From an uncultured Eubacteriales bacterium (GTDB taxonomy: Bacteria; Bacillota; Clostridia; Monoglobales; Monoglobaceae): 7,904 nt of DNA. The stretch covers positions 1 through 7,904 of the forward strand of contig CAJKEB010000071.1 in NCBI GenBank assembly GCA_905198865.1, read 5' to 3'. This document shows positions 1 through 5,823 of this stretch, in pieces (the first letter of the stretch is position 1; each line of letters opens with the position of its first letter). The position numbers and the translations under genes are program-made. The notes beneath the pieces are model-generated. The model searched no databases. It was not told where the DNA came from and saw nothing but the letters and a program-made list of their open reading frames with translations.

Positions 1-87
1 TAGCAACTAAAGTCAATAACACACCTAAGTTGTGCTGAATGACCGCAGGCGAACTGCTCGTCAAACTATAATTTAATGAGTTAATCT

Positions 88-1077
88 CTATTGCTCATAC
101 TGCTCAAGCAGGTCTTTAAGAAACGACTTGTAATCCTCTCTGACGCTGTTTGGCTCAAGAATTGTTACGCCCTTTCCGAGCGCCGATAGCCAGCCGAAAA
201 ACTGGTTGCTCACCGCTACGTTCAGCCTTGCCGCAAAATGCTCGTCGTCAAGAATGATTGTTGTCACGTCCTTGCCGAATCTGTCGATAACCACACCGAT
301 AAGCTTATTCTCAAATCTGACCGTGAGCGTATGCTCCTCGCCGCCGAACATGCCGAATGTCTTTCTTGAAAAGTCGGCAGCGTTGAACTTTTCACAGTAT
401 TCCCTGCCCTCGCGCCTGCTGTCCGACAGCTCGACCGATAGCATTTTGTCAACCCGATAGTGTTTGACTTGCCCGGAATCGCTGTCATAGCCTATCATGT
501 AATAGTTTTCATTGTCCCAGACAAGCGTCCACGGACTGATGCAGTACTTTTCGCCGTTCCTTTTCAGCTTAACTTCTTTTGAGACAGTCCACTCGAAATA
601 TGTAAACAGAATTTTTACATTGTTTAATATGGCAGTATGGATTTTATCGACGTTATAATAAATGCTTTCGTTCATTGTTTTTATTCGGTTGGCGGCAACA
701 ACCTGTCTTTGCAGCTGACCGGCTTCGTGACGGCTCATCAGACCTTCGAGCTTCTTGATTAATGCCGCGGACTTTTTTGCGGTAACGAACTTAAATGACT
801 GAACCGCATCCACAAGCAGTTTAAGCTCCGGCAGCTCAAATTCACGGCTTGCAAGGCAGTATCCGTGGTTTTTTCCCTTTTGGCATATTATATCAAAGCC
901 GAACAGCCTCAGCGCTTCTATGTCGTCATATATGCTCTTTCGCTCGGCTTTAATGTCATAGCGGTTCAGCTCGGAAATTATCTCCTTCATTGTAATAACG
1001 TGATTCTCGTCTGTTTTTTCAAGGAAGATTTTCATAATATACAGGATTTTCATTTTCTGATTATAAGATTTTGCCAT
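88..1077 (-). CDS. WYL-domain transcriptional regulator (HTH-WYL-WCX)
   Basis: This is a 329-residue cytoplasmic DNA-binding regulator of the WYL superfamily. The N-terminal winged helix-turn-helix spans about residues 5-75, with MKEIISELN then ERKSIYDDIEALRLFGFDI as the recognition-helix and wing region. The WYL ligand-sensing domain covers about 140-215; its signature is degenerate, with SPWTLVWDNENYYMIGYD at 181-198 and HYRVDKM at 206-212. A WCX-like C-terminal domain follows at about 245-325. Length fits the family. An ATG at 1140 would add 21 residues, but a perfect promoter (-10 at 1117-1122, -35 at 1140-1145) lies over that extension, so the ATG at 1075-1077 is chosen. Its ribosome binding site (GGTGTGG) is weak. 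The gene is monocistronic. Family knowledge: WYL regulators bind nucleic acid or nucleotide-type ligands and often act on nearby or stress genes. The target here is unknown; autoregulation is possible given repeats at the promoter. Confidence 0.9.
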   Translation of the reverse strand: MAKSYNQKMKILYIMKIFLEKTDENHVITMKEIISELNRYDIKAERKSIYDDIEALRLFGFDIICQKGKNHGYCLASREFELPELKLLVDAVQSFKFVTAKKSAALIKKLEGLMSRHEAGQLQRQVVAANRIKTMNESIYYNVDKIHTAILNNVKILFTYFEWTVSKEVKLKRNGEKYCISPWTLVWDNENYYMIGYDSDSGQVKHYRVDKMLSVELSDSRREGREYCEKFNAADFSRKTFGMFGGEEHTLTVRFENKLIGVVIDRFGKDVTTIILDDEHFAARLNVAVSNQFFGWLSALGKGVTILEPNSVREDYKSFLKDLLEQYEQ

Positions 1078-1100
1078 AATACCACACCAATCTTTTGATT

Positions 1101-1116
1101 TGATAATTCTGATAAT
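1101..1116. repeat. Tandem heptamer TGATAAT repeat, candidate operator
   Basis: Two identical copies of TGATAAT (1101-1107 and 1110-1116) are separated by TC, so they repeat with a 9-bp period. They abut the -10 box of the WYL regulator promoter on its downstream side and cover the predicted transcription start. This is the place where a repressor would block initiation. The repeat is seen directly; its function as an operator, perhaps for autoregulation, is inference, and AT-rich chance similarity is possible. Confidence 0.4.
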
Positions 1117-1145
1117 ATTATACGGAATAACAGGAGTCATGTCAA
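1117..1145 (-). promoter_or_regulatory. Consensus sigma-A promoter of the WYL regulator gene
   Basis: Read on the minus strand, TTGACA (1145-1140) and TATAAT (1122-1117) are separated by exactly 17 bp, a perfect match to the vegetative consensus. The predicted start of transcription is near 1110, giving a leader of about 33 nt before the ATG at 1077. The promoter position rules out the upstream ATG at 1140 as the main start. Confidence 0.85.
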
Positions 1146-1179
1146 TTTATTATTTTAGGTATTATATTATGTCATTATA

Positions 1180-1247
1180 AAAGCGGCCGCTCTGAAGGCT
1201 TACGGCTGTTCATGACAGAACAGCTGCAAATAATCCGGAGCGGCCGC
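1180..1247 (-). terminator. Nested palindrome, probable terminator of the Mn catalase gene
   Basis: The outer arms GCGGCCGCTC (1183-1192) and GAGCGGCCGC (1238-1247) pair perfectly over 10 bp and can extend through a G-U and a G-C pair. Inside them is a second hairpin, GCTGTTC (1205-1211) with GAACAGC (1218-1224) around a 6-nt loop. On the minus strand the outer stem is followed by TTTTAT and lies 21 bp past the catalase stop codon, so an intrinsic terminator is the simplest reading. The U-tract is short and the shape is more elaborate than most terminators. Confidence 0.6.
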
Positions 1248-1268
1248 AGGGGTGCTTTGTTTTACTTG

Positions 1269-1937
1269 TTACTTAAATGACGGATGATTGAAATTCGAGT
1301 TCTTAAAGGGGTTGTCTTCAGGTGACGGTTCAGACATACTGAAGTATATTTTTGCGGCTTCGGTTGTGCCGAAGTTGCGGTTTGAACCTGTGTTCTGAAC
1401 CTTGTTAAAGGCTTCTCTGAACATTGAGTTATGCGCTTCCTCGCGGTTTAGCAGGAAGTCGATTGTTTCACGCACGTGCTTGTCCTTAATCTGGCGGTAG
1501 AGATATTCGTATACTACTTTTGCGCGCTGTTCGGAGGCGATGTTTGAGAGCAGGTCTGCGCACAGGTCGCCGGTTACGCTTACATAGTCTCCTGTCCACG
1601 AATAGCCGGAGGCGTTAAAAAGTCCCGGACTCAGACCGCAGAGAACCTGAGTTTGTATTTCGCCCGCCGCAACGTTTTCGTAGTCCACGTCATGACCATT
1701 CAGCATACTTATTGTACCGGCAATCATTTCCATATGACCGAGTTCTTCTGCTGCTATGTCAAGGAACAGGTCTTTGATTTCTTTGTCCTTAATTCTGAAG
1801 CTTTGTGACATATACTGCATGGCTGCCTTCAGTTCGCCGTTTGCTCCGCCGAGCTGTTCCTGGAGCATTGCTGCGTATTGTGGATTAGGCTTTTCAACAC
1901 TTATTGGATGGAAGTACATCTTTTCATGTTTGAACAT
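1269..1937 (-). CDS. Manganese catalase, CotJC-like (ferritin-like di-Mn protein)
   Basis: The 222-residue protein belongs to the non-haem catalase family, which disproportionates hydrogen peroxide at a di-manganese centre in a ferritin-like four-helix bundle. All expected ligand positions are visible: E35 (in GGANGELKAAM), E65 and H68 (in AAEELGHME), E136 (in IASEQRAK), and E166 with H169 (in REEAH). It is shorter than classical Mn catalases such as that of Lactobacillus plantarum and closer in size and N-terminus (KPNPQYA, LQEQLGGANGEL) to CotJC, the spore-coat-associated form in Bacillus and clostridia. The start at 1937 has a strong AAAGGAG site (1947-1953). The gene appears monocistronic, with terminators on both sides. 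A sporulation-type promoter candidate lies upstream. Whether it acts in the spore coat or in vegetative peroxide defence cannot be decided from sequence. Confidence 0.92.
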   Translation of the reverse strand: MFKHEKMYFHPISVEKPNPQYAAMLQEQLGGANGELKAAMQYMSQSFRIKDKEIKDLFLDIAAEELGHMEMIAGTISMLNGHDVDYENVAAGEIQTQVLCGLSPGLFNASGYSWTGDYVSVTGDLCADLLSNIASEQRAKVVYEYLYRQIKDKHVRETIDFLLNREEAHNSMFREAFNKVQNTGSNRNFGTTEAAKIYFSMSEPSPEDNPFKNSNFNHPSFK

Positions 1938-1961
1938 TTATTAACACTCCTTTCATGATTC

Positions 1962-1991
1962 TATAATGTGTATTTATCTCGAATTTATTCG
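1962..1991 (-). promoter_or_regulatory. Candidate forespore sigma (SigG/SigF-like) promoter of the Mn catalase gene
   Basis: On the minus strand CGAATA (1991-1986) is followed after 17 bp by CATTATA (1968-1962). This resembles the SigG pattern (TGAATA, 17-18 bp, CATnnTA) with one mismatch in the -35 element. No good TTGACA-type -35 box is seen at the right distance from the alternative -10 TATAGA. The implied transcript would begin near 1955, just before the AAAGGAG site. The region is AT-rich, so this is a tentative call. Confidence 0.35.
1980..1991. repeat. 12-bp palindrome upstream of the Mn catalase gene
   Basis: CGAAT-TT-ATTCG is a perfect 5-bp inverted repeat with a 2-bp centre. It overlaps the candidate -35 element of the catalase promoter, where a repressor could act. 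It does not match the PerR box or the Gram-positive LexA box as I know them. Function is inferred only from position. Confidence 0.35.
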
Positions 1992-2000
1992 CATTAATAT

Positions 2001-2032
2001 ATAAACAAAAACGGCGGAGCCGAAGCTCCGCC
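2001..2032 (-). terminator. Intrinsic terminator of the lysis cassette
   Basis: GGCGGAGC (2013-2020) and GCTCCGCC (2025-2032) form a perfect 8-bp GC-rich stem. Read on the minus strand the loop is TTCG, a very stable tetraloop, and the stem is followed by GTTTTTGTTTAT. It lies 13 bp after the endolysin stop codon and separates the cassette from the Mn catalase gene. Confidence 0.9.
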
Positions 2033-2045
2033 ATAAATTTTAGTC

Positions 2046-2924
2046 TTACTCGCCGTAAACGCCGGCGCGGTCGTTGACCACATACAGCCGCATGAGGTCT
2101 TCTGTCAGTCCGAGCTTCCCGTCAGCATCGCCTTTGAGATAGCCCTTTGTCACCAGCTTGGTTATTGTTGGCACCGCCCACTCGGGCATATTGCTGTCTA
2201 TATAATCGTAACGCATAAGACGGTTGTTGATATTTCTGATTTCGTTTGTGTTTTTATTAATTTCTGTACCCATTGCATTGATAATTGTATCCTGCGAGGC
2301 GTTTTTTGTTTTAAGCTCTTCGTATTCTTTGCTCATAAGTTCATCGTCTCCTTCCGAAATATTATATTCAATACCGAGATAGTCGCAAATCCCTTTGTAT
2401 ATTGCTGCCGCGCATGATTTTCTGCCGCTTTCTGACGCTAAGAACTGGTTATCGGCATAGTTATCAATAAACGCTGTTTCAACAAGGATTGCCGGCATAT
2501 TTGTGTTTTTGATTACTGCAAAGTTCGCAGTCTTTACACCTCTGTCGGCTCTGCCGGTGTCTTTCGGCAAATGGCTCTGAACGGCTTTTGCAAGCGCTTC
2601 GCCCTTTGAGCTGCCGGCATAGTAGTACGTCTCACAGCCGTATGCCTTTGTGTTCGCGGCATTGCAGTGTATACTCACAAACAGATCCGCGTTCCAGCTG
2701 TTTGCATCGCTTGACCTTGCGGATAGGCTTCCGGTAAGACTTTGTGAGATGGTGTCGGTGATATTTTCGCGGCTCATTTTGACCGTCTGGCTGTTTTGAA
2801 TGAGCATATCGCGCAGAATCACTCCGATCTGAACAGTTATGTCCTGTTCCTTAAGCCCAAAGCCTACGGCGCCGGTGTCTGCACCCGAATAGTTGTGTCC
2901 CGGGTCGATATAGATTTTTGACAT
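2046..2924 (-). CDS. N-acetylmuramoyl-L-alanine amidase, phage-type endolysin (Amidase_3)
   Basis: The 292-residue enzyme should cleave the amide bond between N-acetylmuramic acid and L-alanine in peptidoglycan. The Amidase_3 domain covers about 1-185: DPGH with zinc ligand H10, E26 in GLKEQD, H86 in SIHCNA, and catalytic E149 in ILVETAFIDN. A Lys/Glu-rich, probably helical linker follows (about 195-240). A short C-terminal module (246-290, PEWAVPTITKLVTKGYLKG then LYVVNDRAGVYG) resembles the SLH-like tails of clostridial phage endolysins and may bind the wall. There is no signal peptide, so export needs the holin just upstream. The start codon overlaps the holin stop by one base (TAATG) and has a GGAGGTGA site at 2931-2938. 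It is the last gene of the three-gene cassette. A host cell-wall hydrolase role is less likely given the missing signal and the holin partner. Confidence 0.92.
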   Translation of the reverse strand: MSKIYIDPGHNYSGADTGAVGFGLKEQDITVQIGVILRDMLIQNSQTVKMSRENITDTISQSLTGSLSARSSDANSWNADLFVSIHCNAANTKAYGCETYYYAGSSKGEALAKAVQSHLPKDTGRADRGVKTANFAVIKNTNMPAILVETAFIDNYADNQFLASESGRKSCAAAIYKGICDYLGIEYNISEGDDELMSKEYEELKTKNASQDTIINAMGTEINKNTNEIRNINNRLMRYDYIDSNMPEWAVPTITKLVTKGYLKGDADGKLGLTEDLMRLYVVNDRAGVYGE

Positions 2925-3199
2925 TATTCTTCACCTCCGTAAATATTTGAGTCGCTGTCAGAATTCTTGAGGTAGCTTAAATACTGATCTGCCTCGATTG
3001 CATTGGCGGTAAAGCTGTTGTTTTTCCACCATGCCAGGATTGCAGCGCCTATTGTAAACAAGAGGCTCACAACCTGACTGATGTCATCATCTGCTATATT
3101 TATAATACTTCTTCCGCTTATTACAAGAGCCTGGTTTATCAATGCAATTACCAATATTATAGTACGTGCGACTGTTCCGGCTGTTACTTTTGATTTCAT
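2924..3199 (-). CDS. Phage holin, SPP1 family
   Basis: The 91-residue membrane protein has two predicted transmembrane helices (about 10-29, TVARTIILVIALINQALVIS, and about 41-60 ending in ILAWWKN) joined by a short acidic turn, and a polar acidic C-terminus. The opening TVART...INQAL and the WWKNNSFT motif are characteristic of the SPP1-type holin family. Such proteins oligomerise in the cytoplasmic membrane and release the endolysin to the wall at a set time. Its ATG overlaps the stop of the upstream 78-residue gene (ATGA at 3196-3199) and is preceded by a very strong GAGGAGGTGA site (3204-3213). It overlaps the endolysin gene by one base, so the two are translationally coupled. No phage head, tail or packaging genes are visible nearby. 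Confidence 0.88.
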   Translation of the reverse strand: MKSKVTAGTVARTIILVIALINQALVISGRSIINIADDDISQVVSLLFTIGAAILAWWKNNSFTANAIEADQYLSYLKNSDSDSNIYGGEE

Positions 3200-3432
3200 T
3201 GCTTCACCTCCTCGAAGAGCTCATCAAGACGTTTGTGAGCAGATTTTGTTGACTGCTCAACAACTGTCATGCGCTCAATCAGATTATTGTGCTTTTCAAC
3301 TTTCTTTTCAAGCTGGCTGATTCGAAAGTTCGTGAGCTTGTTGGCGGTGAGTATTCCTGTTACCGACCCGAACATCGTGCCGAGCAGGGCAAGAACTCCC
3401 ACTATGATTTCAGATGTTAATAGATTTGTCAT
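3196..3432 (-). CDS. Small membrane-anchored coiled-coil protein of the lysis cassette
   Basis: This 78-residue protein has a single N-terminal hydrophobic segment (about 7-28, SEIIVGVLALLGTMFGSVTGI) followed by a highly charged amphipathic stretch (about 33-76), with heptad-like spacing typical of a coiled coil. Small proteins of this design often precede holin and endolysin genes in Firmicutes phages, where they act as holin accessory, antiholin or BhlA/UviB- and XhlA-like factors. I cannot assign it to one of these families with certainty. It is the first gene of the cassette, has an AAGGAG site 8 nt before the ATG, and its stop overlaps the holin start (ATGA). Role inferred from topology and position. 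Confidence 0.75.
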   Translation of the reverse strand: MTNLLTSEIIVGVLALLGTMFGSVTGILTANKLTNFRISQLEKKVEKHNNLIERMTVVEQSTKSAHKRLDELFEEVKQ

Positions 3433-3466
3433 AAAGCATGCTCCTTAATATGTATCGGCGAATACA

Positions 3467-3495
3467 AGTATATTTTAACAGAAGATAAGTGCCAA
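3467..3495 (-). promoter_or_regulatory. Sigma-A-type promoter of the lysis cassette
   Basis: On the minus strand TTGGCA (3495-3490) and TATACT (3472-3467) are separated by 17 bp, one mismatch from consensus in each box. The predicted leader is about 25-30 nt and contains the AAGGAG site of the first gene. A vegetative-type promoter directly before the cassette suggests it can be transcribed without a phage late promoter. An inverted AACAC/GTGTT pair (3496-3500, 3514-3518) lies between this promoter and the divergent hydF promoter. Confidence 0.7.
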
Positions 3496-3516
3496 AACAC
3501 GCCGCGAATTTCTGTG

Positions 3517-3545
3517 TTGACAAAACATGAATTAAGGAGTAGAAT
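3517..3545 (+). promoter_or_regulatory. Sigma-A-type promoter of the hydF-hydE-htpG operon
   Basis: TTGACA (3517-3522) and TAGAAT (3540-3545) are separated by exactly 17 bp: a perfect -35 box and a -10 box with one mismatch. Transcription should start near 3552, giving a leader of roughly 43 nt before the hydF ATG. The -35 boxes of this and the divergent lysis promoter are only 21 bp apart, so one bound regulator could affect both. Confidence 0.8.
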
Positions 3546-3548
3546 TAC

Positions 3549-3564
3549 TTTAATTTGAATTAAA
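3549..3564. repeat. AT-rich palindrome at the hydF transcription start
   Basis: TTTAATT (3549-3555) and AATTAAA (3558-3564) form a perfect 7-bp inverted repeat around TG. It begins 3 bp after the -10 box of the hydF promoter and spans the expected transcription start. The position would suit a repressor site, for example a redox or metal regulator, but the base composition makes chance palindromes likely. It does not match the Rex consensus as I know it. Confidence 0.35.
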
Positions 3565-3594
3565 AATTTATCGGCAGGGGAAGTGTTGTATATT

Positions 3595-4788
3595 ATGGAA
3601 AAGACTCCTTTAGCTATGCGGAAGCATGTTTCAATATTCGGTGATACAAACGTCGGAAAGTCCACGCTGTTTAATAAGCTTTTGGGTCAGGAGGCGGCTA
3701 TAGTCTCCGATGTCAGCGGAACGACTACCGACCCGATTACAAAGGCGATGGAGCTTATACCCTACGGTCCTATTGCTCTGATTGATACGGCGGGGCTCGG
3801 AGATGATACCGCTTTGGGCGAACAGAGAATGGCAAGGACAATGGAGATTCTCAAGCGTACCGACCTAATATTATATGTCAGGGACGTAAACTGCAAGAAC
3901 GTAATTGAGCCGCGCCCGATTGACAAAAATATACCTACTGTATTGGTCTTTACCAAGTGCGACCTGGCAGATGCAAATACTCTGAATGAAGCAAGCGCGG
4001 AATATCCCGATTCGGTGCTGATGTTTGATTATAACGAAAAGAGCATGAACAGCCTCAGGAAAAAGATAATTGAGGAGCTTGAAAAGCAGGAGCGCGATGA
4101 CGAGACATTGATTGGAAAGCTGCTTCCAAAAGACAGCAGTTTAGTTCTTGTATGTCCGATTGACAGTGAAGCGCCGAGGGGAAGGCTTATTCTGCCGCAG
4201 GTACAGCTTATACGCGATTGTCTCGACCACAATATGAAGGCGTATGTCACAACCGAAAAGACCCTTTCCGACTCGATTGCAGAGCTTAAAAAGGTCGATT
4301 TGGTTGTTACGGATTCTCAGGCGTTCAGGCTGGTTGACGAGCTTGTGCCAAAGGATATCAAGCTGACATCGTTTTCAATGCTTCTGGCAAACCAGAAGGG
4401 GAACTTCGGTCAGCTTTATGACGGGGCAAAGTCTATTGAGAACTTGAGCGAATCGTCAAAGGTTCTGATGCTTGAGGGATGCACGCACAATACATCGCAT
4501 GAGGATATAGGCAGAGTGAAGATACCGGCTTTGATAAAGAAATATCTCGGCGGAAAAGCGCCGCGGCAGTATGACTACTTCACCGGATATAATATGCCTG
4601 AGGATTTATCGGAGTATGAATTGATTATCCAATGCGGAATGTGCATGATAAACAAAAAGGAAGTCACAAGCCGTCTTGAAGTCGCCGGAGAGAAAAAGGT
4701 GCCGATTACAAATTACGGTATTGCCCTTGCTTTCCTGACCGGAATTCTTGAAAGGGCAAGTGAGATATTCAGACACAAAGAGGTATAA
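3595..4788 (+). CDS. hydF: [FeFe] hydrogenase H-cluster maturation GTPase HydF
   Basis: HydF is the GTPase and scaffold that receives the 2Fe precursor made with HydE and HydG and delivers it to apo-[FeFe] hydrogenase. The 397-residue protein has the family's three parts: an N-terminal GTPase domain (about 10-165; P-loop GDTNVGKS at 16-23, SGTTTD at 41-46, DTAG at 64-67, TKCD at 120-123), a dimerisation domain (about 180-265), and a C-terminal cluster domain. Cluster residues visible are C296-T-H298 and C347-G-M-C350. The residue before the first Cys of CxxC is Q346, where the common motif has His. In-frame GTG (3583) and TTG (3586) codons lie upstream, but ATG 3595 gives the family-like start MEKTP...RKHVSIFG and is preferred; the AGGGGAAG site then sits slightly far away (about 11 nt). 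It is first in an operon with hydE and htpG. Confidence 0.95.
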   Translation: MEKTPLAMRKHVSIFGDTNVGKSTLFNKLLGQEAAIVSDVSGTTTDPITKAMELIPYGPIALIDTAGLGDDTALGEQRMARTMEILKRTDLILYVRDVNCKNVIEPRPIDKNIPTVLVFTKCDLADANTLNEASAEYPDSVLMFDYNEKSMNSLRKKIIEELEKQERDDETLIGKLLPKDSSLVLVCPIDSEAPRGRLILPQVQLIRDCLDHNMKAYVTTEKTLSDSIAELKKVDLVVTDSQAFRLVDELVPKDIKLTSFSMLLANQKGNFGQLYDGAKSIENLSESSKVLMLEGCTHNTSHEDIGRVKIPALIKKYLGGKAPRQYDYFTGYNMPEDLSEYELIIQCGMCMINKKEVTSRLEVAGEKKVPITNYGIALAFLTGILERASEIFRHKEV

Positions 4789-4789
4789 T

Positions 4790-5803
4790 ATGAGTTTTAC
4801 CAAGCAGGAAGTAATTGATATAATTCGTGAAAACCGTGACGCTTTGTCGCCGGAGCTGCGTTTGCGCGCACTTGAGGAGAGGAAAAAGCATTACGGAAAT
4901 TCAGTATATGTCAGAGGACTTATTGAGTTTACGAACTATTGTAAGAATAACTGCAAGTATTGCGGTATAAGATGCGGCAATGCGAATGTTCGCCGCTACC
5001 GCCTGACGAAAGAGCAGATACTCGACTGCTGCCGCAGGGGCTATGCGCTTGGCTTTCGTACCTTTGTGCTTCAGGGCGGTGAGGACCCTAAGATAACCGA
5101 TGCTGAGATATGCGGTACAGTACACGATATCAAATCCGAGTATCCGGACTGCGCGGTAACGCTTTCAATCGGAGAGCGGAGCCGAGAGGTATACAAGGCG
5201 TATTTTGACGCGGGCGCAGATAGGTATTTGCTCCGCCACGAAACCGCAGATGAGGAGCATTACGGAAAACTGCATCCGTCTGAGATGAGCCTTAAAAATC
5301 GAAAGAGATGTCTGTATGATTTGAAGGACATCGGATTTCAGGTCGGAGCGGGATTTATGGTCGGCTCGCCGTATCAGACGGACGAAAATCTTGCGGAGGA
5401 TATTGTATTCCTCCAGGAGCTTCATCCGCACATGGTCGGTATAGGTCCGTTTATTCCGCATAAGGATACGGAGTTCAAGGATTTTGCGGCGGGAACGCTG
5501 AATATGACTCTTGTCATGCTGTGCATTACAAGGTTAGCTCTGCCGAAGGTTCTGCTCCCGTCCACAACCGCGCTCGGAACGATTAATCCGAGCGGAAGAG
5601 AAGAGGGGCTATCATGCGGCGCAAACGTAGTAATGCCGAATTTGTCACCGCTTGGAGTACGGCACGATTATTCGTTGTATGACGGCAAGATTTGTATGGG
5701 TGACGAAGCTGCCGAGTGTATAAAGTGCCTCGGCAGGCGTGTCGAAACCGTAGGCTGCACTCTGGATTTCTCCAGAGGTGACTGCTGTGAGATTGAAAAA
5801 TAA
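4790..5803 (+). CDS. hydE: [FeFe] hydrogenase H-cluster radical SAM maturase HydE
   Basis: HydE is a radical S-adenosylmethionine enzyme that acts with HydG and HydF to build the azadithiolate-bridged 2Fe subcluster of [FeFe] hydrogenase. The 337-residue protein carries the SAM-cluster motif CKNNCKYC (C51, C55, C58), a QGGED stretch (95-99) matching the SAM-binding GGE motif, and the barrel motifs ETADEEHYGKLHP (151-163) and GPFIPHKDTEF (219-229). C302, C310 and C313 have the C-x7-C-x2-C spacing of the optional second cluster described in Thermotoga HydE. The start at ATG 4790 is one base after the hydF stop and is served by AGAGG inside hydF; a longer in-frame start at 4748 would overlap hydF and lacks family similarity. 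Length fits. HydG is absent from the window and is presumably encoded elsewhere. Confidence 0.95.
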   Translation: MSFTKQEVIDIIRENRDALSPELRLRALEERKKHYGNSVYVRGLIEFTNYCKNNCKYCGIRCGNANVRRYRLTKEQILDCCRRGYALGFRTFVLQGGEDPKITDAEICGTVHDIKSEYPDCAVTLSIGERSREVYKAYFDAGADRYLLRHETADEEHYGKLHPSEMSLKNRKRCLYDLKDIGFQVGAGFMVGSPYQTDENLAEDIVFLQELHPHMVGIGPFIPHKDTEFKDFAAGTLNMTLVMLCITRLALPKVLLPSTTALGTINPSGREEGLSCGANVVMPNLSPLGVRHDYSLYDGKICMGDEAAECIKCLGRRVETVGCTLDFSRGDCCEIEK

Positions 5804-5823
5804 TTAGTAAAGGAGACATATAT

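Noticed and set aside
43..62. Possible hairpin after the WYL gene (GCAG/CTGC with flanking GAC/GTC)
   Set aside because: The stem is bulged and no T-rich stretch follows on the minus strand, so it is not supported as a terminator.
1..87. Possible end of a gene entering from the left
   Set aside because: The stretch is too short and shows no recognisable protein or RNA feature in any frame.
1078..1140. 21-residue N-terminal extension of the WYL regulator from the ATG at 1140
   Set aside because: It carries a perfect promoter for the same gene, lacks a ribosome binding site, and its residues do not look like the family's N-terminus; the ATG at 1077 fits better.
1183..1247. Vector or cloning-site origin for the two GCGGCCGC sites
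   Set aside because: The boxes are the arms of a symmetric palindrome in a natural terminator position, with no linker or vector sequence around them.
1980..1991. LexA or PerR operator upstream of the Mn catalase gene
   Set aside because: CGAATTTATTCG lacks the spacing and bases of the CGAAC-N4-GTTCG LexA box and does not match the PerR box TTATAATnATTATAA.
3583..3594. GTG (3583) or TTG (3586) start for hydF
   Set aside because: The GTG is too close to the AGGGG site. The TTG has usable spacing but adds residues not expected in HydF, while ATG 3595 gives the family-like N-terminus.
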